NCBI GenBank assembly: GCA_029262855.1
Contig: JAJCYP010000096.1
Span: 1 to 60,866, forward strand
DNA: 60,866 bases
Origin: Bacteroidota bacterium
GTDB taxonomy: Bacteria; Bacteroidota; Rhodothermia; Rhodothermales; UBA10348
Direction: 5' to 3'
Shown here one piece after another: positions 25,077 through 33,657 of the stretch. Below the pieces are notes generated by a model. That model was not told the DNA's origin. It did not search any database and saw nothing but the letters and a program-made list of their open reading frames with translations. Numbering within the stretch: the stretch's first letter is position 1; every line of letters begins with the position of its first letter. Made by a program: the position numbers and the translations under genes.

Positions 25077-25951
25077 TGCTCGCCGCCGGCAGATTTCTTG
25101 AGGTAGTCGTCCAGCGACAATCGAGGCACGGGTGCGCTGGCCGTGCGGGTTGGAATGGGCTGGGGTACGGCGCGAATCTCCAGTCGACCGATAGTGATGT
25201 GGACATCTGGCGGTGAGGAGCCAACAGAATCTTCCGGGGGTTGCAGGCTTGCCGCGGCGCCATTTGTCGGTGCGCCAGCCAACCTGATGTGTGGGCGGAG
25301 AACGCGCGACCCACCGGCGAGCGGTGCCACGCCCTTCACTTCTTTCGTCGGGGGCCGGTGGTCCGGTGTCTTGATCTCGGTGGCGCTAGCACTTTCCGGT
25401 CCGCTCGTCCCAAGGGGGAGGAGAGCGGCTCGGTGCTGGCCCTTCGCGCCGACGGTCAACGGAGACTTCACGTCGGGAGGCTCTCGGGAGGCTTCCAACG
25501 GCATCATGGACACCCTAGTCACCGTGGCAGCCTCGTCACCCAGCGGCGTCATGGCGCCGGTCCGCACCGGGTCCACAGGTTCAGAAATCCCTGTCGGCCG
25601 CGGGTCAGTTGCGGCATCCAGTCTCACGACCGGAGCGATCTCCTTCGACGAGGTACCTCCATCCGGTGTAGCGCGCGGCGCAGGTCGCGAACCGGTGGCC
25701 GGCGAACCAGGCCGAGTGTCATCTGGCTTCTCCCTCACATCGCTCGCTTCCCCGACATTTTCAGAGTCGCTAATTGAGGCGTCTCTGGCCGGATGTCCTA
25801 ATCGGGTTTCAGGCTCCGGTGGCGGTATGAACTCCTCCGGTGACGGGGACATGGCCACAGCGTTTTGCTCGAACGGCGACGCATACCGTGGCCGAACGGC
25901 AGGTGACGCAGCAATGGCACGCTGGGCGAGTCGTCCGAAGAAGTCTTTCAT
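25073..25951 (-). CDS. Proline-rich, mostly disordered eCIS-operon protein
   Basis: ATG at 25951 overlaps the stop of the zinc-ribbon gene (ATGA), giving 292 aa. The chain starts with a short amphipathic helix (MKDFFGRLAQRAIAASP). About 200 residues rich in P, S, T, E and D follow with little predicted structure. The end has short folded segments (VHITIGRLEIRAVPQP) and the helix LSLDDYLKKSAGGEQ. The last two segments look like docking motifs. A disordered linker between two contact points could act as a scaffold or a short length ruler, since no normal tape-measure gene is found. I do not recognise a family. Confidence 0.6.
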   Translation of the reverse strand: MKDFFGRLAQRAIAASPAVRPRYASPFEQNAVAMSPSPEEFIPPPEPETRLGHPARDASISDSENVGEASDVREKPDDTRPGSPATGSRPAPRATPDGGTSSKEIAPVVRLDAATDPRPTGISEPVDPVRTGAMTPLGDEAATVTRVSMMPLEASREPPDVKSPLTVGAKGQHRAALLPLGTSGPESASATEIKTPDHRPPTKEVKGVAPLAGGSRVLRPHIRLAGAPTNGAAASLQPPEDSVGSSPPDVHITIGRLEIRAVPQPIPTRTASAPVPRLSLDDYLKKSAGGEQ

Positions 25952-26679
25952 GCGCGGATGAGTTCGAGATAGGCGTGGCGCCGCATGGGCGAGAGCGCGA
26001 GAATTTCTGCCTCGTTCCACCCGTAGAAGCTGGCCATTTCATGCACTTCACGTAGTACCCTTCGTGCCCACGCGTGGACTTCCTGCCAGACAAAAGCTGC
26101 CAGATCGAAGGGCTCGTCCCAGGCCCCCGCGCATTGTGGACAACGCAAGGCGATTACCAGATCGGCCTGTGGGTCAACCTCAGCAATGCGGTCGCCCACT
26201 GCTTTGACTAGATCGTCCGGTATATCCGCCAAATCGGCCTCCGTCCCATCTTCGTTGAGCGCCGATAGAAGACATCGGGCGAAGAGGCTCCGACGGGCGG
26301 CGAGCAGGGTTGTCTCGGTAGACGCGGCGATCAAATCCGCAGTATTGAGCACCCTGAAGGTTACCGTCACCCCCTCTCGCTGAATTGATAGTGAACGATT
26401 GGCGTCCACAACGGGAAGTCGCAGGTATTCGGCCAGAACTGAGAATTCAACTTGCGTCTGGCACTCTGGGCAAGCAGCCAGACAATTCAGTTCCGGACCG
26501 AATACCTGAACCCGTAGTGCGAGCAGTGTGGCATCACGCTGGCCCAGGGGCATGCCCGCCGATTCCGCCCACGCTCCGTCCCCTTCGGCAGCGAGCAGAG
26601 CGACGCTGCGTTCGACCGGTGGCCGTGCAACAGCACGCTCCCACCGATCAAGGAGTTCTTTGGAGCTGAGCGCCCGCAT
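25948..26679 (-). CDS. Zinc-ribbon baseplate assembly protein (T4 gp26/gp51-like)
   Basis: The 243-aa protein contains two paired-Cys motifs, CPEC and CPQC, spaced about 100 residues apart, a probable zinc ribbon. Around them are helices: an N-terminal L-D-R-W-E segment, L-L-A-L-R-V-x-x-F-G, and a C-terminal helix with Y-G-W-x-E-A-E-I-L-x-L-S-P-x-R-R-x-x-Y-L. The last motif, E-I-L-x-L-S-P-x-R-R, is typical of T4-baseplate-like proteins found right after the tube gene in eCIS and phage loci. In T4 such proteins help assemble the hub. It starts 12 bases downstream of the tube gene. Confidence 0.7.
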   Translation of the reverse strand: MRALSSKELLDRWERAVARPPVERSVALLAAEGDGAWAESAGMPLGQRDATLLALRVQVFGPELNCLAACPECQTQVEFSVLAEYLRLPVVDANRSLSIQREGVTVTFRVLNTADLIAASTETTLLAARRSLFARCLLSALNEDGTEADLADIPDDLVKAVGDRIAEVDPQADLVIALRCPQCAGAWDEPFDLAAFVWQEVHAWARRVLREVHEMASFYGWNEAEILALSPMRRHAYLELIRA

Positions 26680-26691
26680 ATCGAAAGGGGC

Positions 26692-27213
26692 CTATGGTTC
26701 TGTGAAGCTCGGCTCGGCCGGTTCGGCCACTTCGTAGTCGCGCTCCCAACCCTCATTTTCCAGCTTGAGGCTCTGAATCAGAACCGCGTTGGCATTGGCG
26801 TCCAGATCAGCTTGGGCCTGGAATTCCGAAACCCAGCAACGGAACACTTTGTAGGCAAGCGCCAGCTGGCCGGCTTCGTTGTAGACCTCGATGATGAGGT
26901 CCTTTCGGAAGTCCTTGAGTGCGACTTCCGCGCCCAATCCGGAGCCATAGTTCCAGACTTTGTTGGCCCACTGTTCGAAGTCTTTATCGTGCGTGACACC
27001 ACGCTCTATCGAGATTGCTTCGTACTCGGACCTACCCGGTGACTTGCGTGAACTGCTGGGGTCGCCACCCTCGCGATGTGTGACGACCTCCGTGGTGCGT
27101 TTGAGCGCGCCAATCTTGCTGACGCCGGCAACGAAGCGACCGTCCCACTTGATTCGAAACTTGAAGTTCTTGTAGGGATCGAAACGCTGCGGATTGACGC
27201 TGAATTGTGCCAT
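26692..27213 (-). CDS. Inner tube protein (gp19/Afp1 type)
   Basis: The 173-aa protein matches the T4 gp19-like tube family: N-terminal F-D-P-Y-K-N-F-K-F-R-I-K-W-D-G-R, then V-A-G-V-S-K-I-G-A-L-K-R-T-T-E-V, then I-S-I-E-R-G-V-T-H-D-K-D-F-E-Q-W-A, then C-W-V-S-E-F-Q-A-Q-A-D-L-D-A-N-A-N-A-V-L-I-Q-S-L-K-L-E-N-E-G. Hexamers of this protein stack to form the tube that carries cargo. There is only one tube gene of this type, with the adaptor variant at 18303-18935. It is the second gene of the operon, 33 bases after the sheath gene. Confidence 0.92.
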   Translation of the reverse strand: MAQFSVNPQRFDPYKNFKFRIKWDGRFVAGVSKIGALKRTTEVVTHREGGDPSSSRKSPGRSEYEAISIERGVTHDKDFEQWANKVWNYGSGLGAEVALKDFRKDLIIEVYNEAGQLALAYKVFRCWVSEFQAQADLDANANAVLIQSLKLENEGWERDYEVAEPAEPSFTEP

Positions 27214-27246
27214 GGGTCGAACCGATGATTAGAACGAATTAGTTGA

Positions 27247-29850
27247 TCATGTGGCGAGTTGACCAGCCATCTGCTGTAGCTTGATCACCACGAACTCGGC
27301 AGGCTTCAGTGGCGCGAATCCGATCACAATGTTGACGATGCCGAGATTGATGTCATTCTGGGTGGTGGTTTCCTTGTCGCACTTCACGAAGTAGGCGTCG
27401 CGCGGTGTGGTACCCTGGAACGCGCCCTGCCGGAAGAGACTGTGCATGAACGCGCCTAGATTGAGGCGAATCTGCGACCAAAGCGGCTCGTCGTTCGGCT
27501 CGAAGACGACCCACTGCGTCCCGCGATAGAGGCTTTCCTCGAGAAAGAGGGCGAGGCGTCGGACTGGGATGTACTTCCATTCGCTGGCAGCTTGATCGCT
27601 GCCTTCCAGCGTACGCGAGCCCCACACCACATGGCCGTAGACCGGGAGGTTTCGCAGGCAGTTGATGGCGAGGGGATTCAAGGCGCCATTCTCGCTGTCG
27701 GTCAAAACGTCTTCGAGTTTCGAAACATTGCGGACCACCGCCTCGGTTCCCGCCGGTGCTTTCCACACCCCGCGGGTACTGTCAATCCGGGCGAACAATC
27801 CTGCCACCGTCCCCGATGCGCCGAAGGAGCGTAGCCGGAATTCGTTGAGGGGATCGGGGATTAGGACCCGCGGGTAAAACAGCGCGGCATTGCGATGCCG
27901 GAGCGACGAATTCTGGCTCAACCACAGTTCAATTTCCTCGGGCTCATCCCGGCCCGTCGGCGTATCCATCAGGAAGAACGCACGCCGCTTTTCACAATAG
28001 GCGATCGCGCTGGACAAGAGCACTTGCGCCCCACTGGCGGTGACGGAATCGCCAGCCAGGGTGGCTGCCATCGGGACGCACAGGAGATTGAACAAGTCCA
28101 CGTCTTCCAGAGCCTGTAATCCGGTTTTGGCAACAGGATCGCCCCGGAGTTCAGTCGCGCCTGGAAGCGCATCGGCTCCGGGCACTCCAGCTCCTTGGGC
28201 AGTGTCAGCGATTGCCGCGCCCGCACCGAAGGCGTAGAGCTGCACGTTCGCCTTTGCCCCCTCGGAAGTCGTCAAACGGAGCTGATTGACCGTATCTGTA
28301 TCCGCAGGCGCGCTGCTGAAGACTACCGTGTCAGCTGAAAGCCCCGCCAAAGCAACGAGGCGGGAGTCTGTGCCGGAACCATACGGTGCCACGATAGCAC
28401 CGTCGAACGCGGTACCGCTGCCGGCTGCCCGCACGGCATCCTGCAACCCTGTAGCGGCTTGGACAAGCGTTGTTGCGACAGTGGAAAAGCTCGCCTGAAC
28501 TGGCCCTGAGTTGCCGATTGTCACCCCCACGACTGAGCCGGATGCAACATTTGGGACAACAGGGTTGGGAGTGGCGAGCAAAGCCTGGACTTTTCTGTGA
28601 GTCCCAGGGCCCGAAAGCTTCAAACCTTCTCCCCCAACAAAATCCACCGATTTGTCGACTCCAGCGATAATAATCAGGTGCTCTTTAAGACCATCGGTAT
28701 GAGCCACCACCCGGGCTCCAGCGAAACCATCCGTAGAATTTGCCGCCTGCGCCCGAATTACAGTCTCCAATTCAGCCCGCGTGACGGTCAGATCGCTCGT
28801 CTGACTAGCGCCAAGAGAAACCGTCTTGGTCACCTGCCCGATTTTCACGTCCAGGCTCAGCGGGTCTGGAAGCGTCCCGAAAACGCCAGCAAGGTCACCC
28901 GACATCCGCCCCTGTAGCTGTTCGCCGTCTAGCAAGCCCAACTCGCCGGCTGTGGGCGTTGCCCCCCCCGGTCCAAAAACGATTCGCTGGCCTGCGGTTG
29001 TGGGTCCGGCTAGAATCCGAAGTTGGCTACCAATCACCTCCACCTTCGCCTCTGAAAACGCAGGCACGCCAGGTTTTGCCTGCCGGATTGCTGCTTCCAA
29101 CAATCCACGAGCCTCATTCAAGTCGGCCGGGGCTTTGCTCAGGGTCGCCGTACCTGTACCCTCGGTACCAATCGAGACATCTAATTGTCGTGGCGTCGTA
29201 ATGTTGGTCGGGAAGGTGCTGAGCAGCCCCGATACCGTCCCATTCGCCAGAGGCCTGCTGGACCCAGCGGCTTCGACGCGGGCAAGTTTCGACCCTGTGG
29301 CCACATCATTGATCACGCTCTCGGCATAGCGAGGGTCATCTTTATCTGCGTTCGTGAGGTTCAGGTATTTCTCAGAAGAGACCGTCACTTCTCGACCATT
29401 GCGCGACTCCACCAACGACAGCGTCAGGTTGAAACGATCTGCCGTATTTGGTACGTGGTCCACGCGGGCGCGTAGCGAATTGCCCCAGAGTCCGGGGCTT
29501 TCCACGGCCCCGCGGCCCGCCTCCAATTTGAGCGCGGTTGCCCCCGTGTCGTCCAGCAATGTGACCGTCGCGGCGGCCGCGGCGGCCCCGACCACACGCA
29601 CAACCCACGCCTCCGCCCCTCCATTAAGAAAGAACTGCTGGATGCCATAGCTCGCCTCACTTTCAGCATCCAAGCCCCCAAATTCACGTACAAAATCTCC
29701 GAAGCTGAATACACGCGTCGGCTTGTTTGGAATTCCGCGCTTGAAGTAGCCCACAAAAGCGGCAACCGACGTGCTGACGCCAGTAATGGTTCGCACCCCA
29801 CTTGCTATTTCTTCGACGTAGACCCCGGGATAAGTCAGTGTTGCAGGCAT
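27247..29850 (-). CDS. Contractile sheath protein with three tandem inserted beta domains
   Basis: The start at 29850 (MPATLTYPGVYVEEIASG) is preferred over an ATG nine codons upstream because Y-P-G-V-Y-V-E-E is the canonical sheath N-terminus. The 867-aa protein ends in the family C-terminus F-A-P-L-K-P-A-E-F-V-V-I-K-L-Q-Q-M. Known sheath proteins of simple systems are 350-500 aa. The surplus is a block at about 220-530 made of three related units (roughly 222-305, 332-415, 440-530). Each has a strand like LDVSIG, a helix with E-x-x-I-R-A, an F-x-x-A-x-V strand, an L-x-I-x-A-G strand and a V-x-F end. They would project from the sheath surface. It is the first gene and the only sheath gene. 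Confidence 0.92.
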   Translation of the reverse strand: MPATLTYPGVYVEEIASGVRTITGVSTSVAAFVGYFKRGIPNKPTRVFSFGDFVREFGGLDAESEASYGIQQFFLNGGAEAWVVRVVGAAAAAATVTLLDDTGATALKLEAGRGAVESPGLWGNSLRARVDHVPNTADRFNLTLSLVESRNGREVTVSSEKYLNLTNADKDDPRYAESVINDVATGSKLARVEAAGSSRPLANGTVSGLLSTFPTNITTPRQLDVSIGTEGTGTATLSKAPADLNEARGLLEAAIRQAKPGVPAFSEAKVEVIGSQLRILAGPTTAGQRIVFGPGGATPTAGELGLLDGEQLQGRMSGDLAGVFGTLPDPLSLDVKIGQVTKTVSLGASQTSDLTVTRAELETVIRAQAANSTDGFAGARVVAHTDGLKEHLIIIAGVDKSVDFVGGEGLKLSGPGTHRKVQALLATPNPVVPNVASGSVVGVTIGNSGPVQASFSTVATTLVQAATGLQDAVRAAGSGTAFDGAIVAPYGSGTDSRLVALAGLSADTVVFSSAPADTDTVNQLRLTTSEGAKANVQLYAFGAGAAIADTAQGAGVPGADALPGATELRGDPVAKTGLQALEDVDLFNLLCVPMAATLAGDSVTASGAQVLLSSAIAYCEKRRAFFLMDTPTGRDEPEEIELWLSQNSSLRHRNAALFYPRVLIPDPLNEFRLRSFGASGTVAGLFARIDSTRGVWKAPAGTEAVVRNVSKLEDVLTDSENGALNPLAINCLRNLPVYGHVVWGSRTLEGSDQAASEWKYIPVRRLALFLEESLYRGTQWVVFEPNDEPLWSQIRLNLGAFMHSLFRQGAFQGTTPRDAYFVKCDKETTTQNDINLGIVNIVIGFAPLKPAEFVVIKLQQMAGQLAT

Positions 29851-30355
29851 TTTCAACCTTCGTTGTCGGGTGAACAAAAACCGATCGTGGCGCTATCTGG
29901 GGTAACTGCTGGGTCACTTGTCTTGGCTTCGCGAAGACAGTCGCCTCTTGCGTCCATGGTGAGCCTCGTCGGGTTCCCTCGTCATTAAACGCGCCTGCCG
30001 CATCGCGTTTTAATGCAGTTCGGCGCACGCCACCTTCTCTGTTTAGGCGACCGGAGGCACAAGTGCAATAGGCGTTTGACACTGAAATGGGAAACCGACG
30101 CGGCTCCTACGCCTCGTCAGCGGCTCTCGGCGCTGAGAATCTGGCGTCACCAGCCGGAAATCACAGCGACCGGTTCTCCTCTCCTTTGATTTCATCGAAC
30201 CAGTAAGCCGGCGTACCCCCTTCCTCCAGAACAACTGACGCTGGTGACGCAGCACATTCCGGCGATTGTTGGTGGGCTTGATCTTGCCCCGGTAGTCGCC
30301 TGGACCTCGAACGAGCGCGCGGGCATCGTTGGCGCGGGCCTCTCGACTCGAAACG
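29851..30355 (-). other. Intergenic stretch upstream of the eCIS operon
   Basis: No convincing gene is seen in these 505 bases; short frames here have no family features. The segment near 29851-29960 must carry the promoter and leader of the eCIS operon. A possible ribosome-binding stretch (AAGG) lies about 8 bases before the sheath ATG. No clear sigma-70 -35/-10 pair stands out. An inverted repeat at 29919-29939 is listed separately. The far half borders the 3' end of the lipoprotein gene at 30356 and shows no strong GC-stem/T-tract terminator. Confidence 0.4.
29919..29939. promoter_or_regulatory. Inverted repeat upstream of the eCIS operon (possible operator)
   Basis: TGTCTT and AAGACA form a perfect 6-bp inverted repeat with a 9-bp spacer. 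Inside it lies the 10-bp palindrome CTTCGCGAAG. It is about 70 bases upstream of the sheath start codon. This is a plausible binding site for a dimeric regulator, but short repeats arise by chance and no regulator gene is adjacent. Confidence 0.22.
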
Positions 30356-31981
30356 TCAGTTGAACGCGGACACGTAGTCCGCCGCCTCCCGAAGAGAGGG
30401 ACGGGTCGAGTTCGGGTAGGAGATGGCAAGAAGCTGAGTGTAAAACCCGTCGGCCGCCGCCGAATCGCCTAGCGCGAGAGCAGTCCGGGCGGCGCCTGCC
30501 AGGCTGTTGAACCTTAGTGGATAGTGCGTCAGCGAGGTTTTGAACGCTGAGAGTGCCGCCTCTTCATTCCCGTGCCGCGACAGCAGTTCTCCCAAGAGTT
30601 CATGCCCGGGGAGAATGGGGCCGGGCGTCACAGCATGTTTGGGCGTTGAGACCTCAATCTCAGCTGCCTCGCGCATGAGTCCCTCGCTGGACTCGATTTC
30701 GCCCGAGAGGTCAGCTATCCAAGCCGACAGTGCGAGTTGGAGGACCTTGATGTTTCGCGCGAACAGATTCTCTCCGGCCTGGTCAGAAGCGTCTCCCAGA
30801 GTGCGCAGGCGCTCGGCCGCCCGTTCGGCTTCGACAAGGTCTCCGTCGTGCACCGCACCGAATCCGACGGCGAATTGCGCTACTGCCTCGGGCCACCTGA
30901 ACCGATCCCAGTTCAGGTCCTCAGGCTGGCGCGGAACGATCGTCCGTGCTTCCGCCCAGGCTTGTCTTTCGAGAGCGAATCTCGCCTCCGTTGAGGCAAG
31001 ATGAAATGCAGTCTTGAACGAGGGCTGTAACTTTTCGGTCTCCCTCAAGCGGCTAAGAACCAAGGCTGCCTCGTCATCTGCGCCCATCTGCAAGTATGCG
31101 TAGAGCAAGTACTCGACTGCGTGAGGGAATTCGTCCGAAACCAAATCCCCTCGATCACCAGCAGGGTGTTCCAGTGCGGCCTCGGCCGCCATCAGATTTC
31201 CCCTGACGACGCCTTCCCAGTCCCCGAGTCGAGTATAGATGTGGGTCGGCATATGCAGGGCATGGGGATTGCGTGGAGCGGTCGCCTCATACAACCGCGT
31301 AATTTCCAACGATTCGTTTTGGCGCCCGGGCATGTCGTTGGCGTGAACCAGGTAGTGCATCGCGCCGGGATGATTTGGGTATGCTTCATGGACCGCAATC
31401 AGGATTGCCGCGGCGCGATCCGCATGCGCCCGCGAAATCGTATCGGCGGGAGACGTTGCCAGGTGAGACAGCGCGAACAAGGCCGCAGCATCTGGATCTC
31501 CAGGGACCTTTAGGTACAGGTTTTCCAATGCCGCTTCCCACCGTCTGATGCGCAGCCAATAGTCGTCAGAGTTGGGTTCTCTGAAGAATGCTTCGGCAGA
31601 CGCGACAAAGAGCCGCTCACGCTCGGTTGGAAGTCCAAGCCTTGTTGCCGTCTGCAGCATCTCTGACCCAAGCTGCCTGTCCGCAAGTCCTGGCCGCGTG
31701 GGCCAAGTTGGCTGGAAAAGCGTCATGGCCGTCCCCCAATACGCCATGGCGCATCCGGGATCAATCTCAGCCACGAGTTCAAAAGCCACACGAGCCTGCG
31801 GATAAGTCATGTGATGCAGGAGGGTGACGGCTCGATTGAATGCGGCCTGCGCCGGCACAGAACACGACACCGAGAATTCGACGGTGCCCAAAGCGCTCTG
31901 GACGGAAGTAGCATCATTCTGGGCGCAGGAAGCAAGAACCAGAGCCAGACTCAGGGCGATAGATCTAGCGCGACGTGCCAA
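30356..31981 (-). CDS. Lipoprotein with TPR-like helical repeats
   Basis: The start is TTG at 31981, supported by GGAG about 7 bases upstream. The signal peptide ends LVLASC, a lipobox, so a periplasmic lipoprotein is expected. The 541-aa mature chain is almost all helical with degenerate tetratricopeptide-like pairs: F-N-R-A-V-T-L-L-H-H-M-T-Y-P-Q-A-R-V-A-F, A-M-A-Y-W-G-T-A-M-T, and late copies near residues 470-530. The motif H-M-P-T-H-I-Y-T-R-L-G-D-W in the middle is typical of a widespread TPR lipoprotein family of unknown role in environmental bacteria. It is divergent from the DUF4386 gene and unrelated to the eCIS. Confidence 0.75.
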   Translation of the reverse strand: MARRARSIALSLALVLASCAQNDATSVQSALGTVEFSVSCSVPAQAAFNRAVTLLHHMTYPQARVAFELVAEIDPGCAMAYWGTAMTLFQPTWPTRPGLADRQLGSEMLQTATRLGLPTERERLFVASAEAFFREPNSDDYWLRIRRWEAALENLYLKVPGDPDAAALFALSHLATSPADTISRAHADRAAAILIAVHEAYPNHPGAMHYLVHANDMPGRQNESLEITRLYEATAPRNPHALHMPTHIYTRLGDWEGVVRGNLMAAEAALEHPAGDRGDLVSDEFPHAVEYLLYAYLQMGADDEAALVLSRLRETEKLQPSFKTAFHLASTEARFALERQAWAEARTIVPRQPEDLNWDRFRWPEAVAQFAVGFGAVHDGDLVEAERAAERLRTLGDASDQAGENLFARNIKVLQLALSAWIADLSGEIESSEGLMREAAEIEVSTPKHAVTPGPILPGHELLGELLSRHGNEEAALSAFKTSLTHYPLRFNSLAGAARTALALGDSAAADGFYTQLLAISYPNSTRPSLREAADYVSAFN

Positions 31982-32176
31982 GATGATCTCCGTTCAAGTT
32001 GGAAGGGACCACATCCGAAAAGCCAAGAAAGTCCCCAGATCTTGGCGAATCTACGGTCCTGAACAAGGAGGAGCCAACGCGGTCAGCGGCGTCATGCCGC
32101 CGCAGACCCACAGCGCATCTTTCTTCCGGGTAGTCGCGTCTGAGGCTTGCATCCACACACCCACGCTGGCACAACG

Positions 32177-32866
32177 TTGAAATTAGATCCCAACCCTGGA
32201 AGAGTAGCTGGACTGCTCTTACTCCTCGTCTTCGCCCTCGGGGTGTTCACGTTTCAGTTCCTTCAGAGCCCCGTGCTTTCAGGGGCCGAGCACTTTGAGG
32301 ATGTGGCCGCCGCCTCACGCCAGATCGTCGCCTCTGCGCTCGCAGGCCTCTTGAGTGGTTCTCTATCGATTGTGGTGGCTTTAGTCTTGCTTCCCGTGTT
32401 CAGGAAATTCAGTGAGGGACTGGCCTATGCCTATGTGGCCTTCGCCGTTGTCAACTTCATGGCGATGGCCATCGATACGGTCAGCGTGGTGTCTCTCCTG
32501 GAGATGGGCCGCGTGTACGCGGGTGATGCCGTCGGTCCCGAGCGCACGGCAGACGGACTGGTAACGCTGCTGTACGGGCGGCATTGGTGGACGCACCATC
32601 TCTATCTATTGACTTCTTGTCTGCCCGTTCTGGTCCTGTACTCCAGCCTCTACGTTTCCCGAGGTATCCCCAGGGCGCTGTCCGTGTTCGGAGTCCTTGC
32701 CGTCATCACGATGGCAGTTGGCGTGATCGGCGCGATGTTTGGCAACGGCCTGGGCGAAATGATGCTTGTTCCCATCGCCCTCGTCCAGCTGGCGACGCCT
32801 CTCTGGCTACTGGTGAGAGGCTTTCCGGTATCCTCGACACCGCAATCTGGCAACACAGCTATATGA
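32177..32866 (+). CDS. DUF4386-like integral membrane protein
   Basis: About six hydrophobic segments are visible (for example GLLLLLVFALGVFTF, GSLSIVVALVLLPVF, AFAVVNFMAMAIDTV, LYLLTSCLPVLVLYSSLY, the last after a W-W-T-H-H-L-Y loop). The pattern A-G-L-L-x-L-L-x-x-x-x-G-V near the N-terminus and the helix spacing fit DUF4386 proteins, whose function is unknown. No ATG start exists; TTG at 32177 puts the first helix at the usual place, and another TTG at 32147 would add ten His/Thr-rich residues. The stop overlaps the next gene (ATGA at 32863), so they form an operon. Confidence 0.65.
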   Translation: MKLDPNPGRVAGLLLLLVFALGVFTFQFLQSPVLSGAEHFEDVAAASRQIVASALAGLLSGSLSIVVALVLLPVFRKFSEGLAYAYVAFAVVNFMAMAIDTVSVVSLLEMGRVYAGDAVGPERTADGLVTLLYGRHWWTHHLYLLTSCLPVLVLYSSLYVSRGIPRALSVFGVLAVITMAVGVIGAMFGNGLGEMMLVPIALVQLATPLWLLVRGFPVSSTPQSGNTAI

Positions 32867-33606
32867 CTTCCCTAATCGTAGGTGCCACGGGTGCCACTGG
32901 CCGACTCTTGGTTCGAGAGCTCCTCGACCGCGACCAGCAAGTGAGGGTGGTTGTTCGGTCCCCGTCCAAGCTGGGGGAGGAGAGTCTGCGTGACCCGAAC
33001 CTCTCTGTGGTCCAGGCAAGCGTCACCGAAATGAGTGATCAAGATTTGGCGGATGTGGTCACAGGATGTGACGCGGCGGCATCTTGCTTAGGCCACAACT
33101 TGACGTTCAAGGGCCTGTATGGTCCACCCCGCCGGCTGGTGACGGACACCACTCGCCGGATCTGCGAGGCACTTCGGGACGGGGAGCGAGACCGGCCTGC
33201 CAAGTTTGTCCTGATGAACACCGCTGGGAACAGCAACCGGGATCTGACGGAAGAGATTTCGCTCGCACAGAAGGGCGTGATGCTCCTTCTGCGTTTGCTC
33301 CTACCTCCTCACGTGGACAACGAGCAAGCGGCCGACTACCTGCGCCTGGAGGTTGGTCAAGCGGATCCGAGACTCGGCTGGGCGGTGGTGCGCCCCGACG
33401 GCCTGGTTGATGCGGAAGCTGTGTCAGAGTTCAGCCTGCATCCCTCTCCGATCCGGAGCGCCATCTTCGACGCCGGCACAACAAGTCGCGCAAACGTCGC
33501 GCGGTTTATGGCTGACCTCATCACTGACGCAGAGGTCTGGTCCGGTTGGCAGGGCCAGATGCCGGTGATCTACAATGGAACTGGGACCGGAGGCGACGGG
33601 GGGTAG
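32863..33606 (+). CDS. NAD(P)-binding Rossmann-fold protein (atypical SDR/NmrA type)
   Basis: The 247-aa protein starts MTSLIVGATGATGRLLVREL, the G-x-x-G-x-x-G dinucleotide-binding loop of atypical short-chain dehydrogenases. V-V-V-R-S-P-S-K-L, a D-A-A-A-S-C-L-G-H strand and F-V-L-M-N-T-A-G-N-S-N follow, then W-A-V-V-R-P-D-G-L. The classical Y-x-x-x-K active site is absent, as in NmrA/HSCARG-like proteins that sense or isomerise. Start overlaps the DUF4386 stop. It ends about 50 bases before the decayed block on the other strand. Confidence 0.75.
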   Translation: MTSLIVGATGATGRLLVRELLDRDQQVRVVVRSPSKLGEESLRDPNLSVVQASVTEMSDQDLADVVTGCDAAASCLGHNLTFKGLYGPPRRLVTDTTRRICEALRDGERDRPAKFVLMNTAGNSNRDLTEEISLAQKGVMLLLRLLLPPHVDNEQAADYLRLEVGQADPRLGWAVVRPDGLVDAEAVSEFSLHPSPIRSAIFDAGTTSRANVARFMADLITDAEVWSGWQGQMPVIYNGTGTGGDGG

Positions 33607-33657
33607 GGGTCCCGGTGAGGATGCTTCTGCCGTCGTTCAATTCCGATTCGAGAGGGG

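Noticed and set aside
4657-29850. Prophage or R-type pyocin
   Set aside because: There are no capsid, portal, terminase, lysis or integrase genes. DUF4157, DUF4255 and AAA+ ATPase genes mark an eCIS instead.
4657-29850. Type VI secretion system
   Set aside because: There is no TssJ/L/M membrane complex, no ClpV and no TssB/TssC pair. The sheath is a single long gene with YPGVYVEE start.
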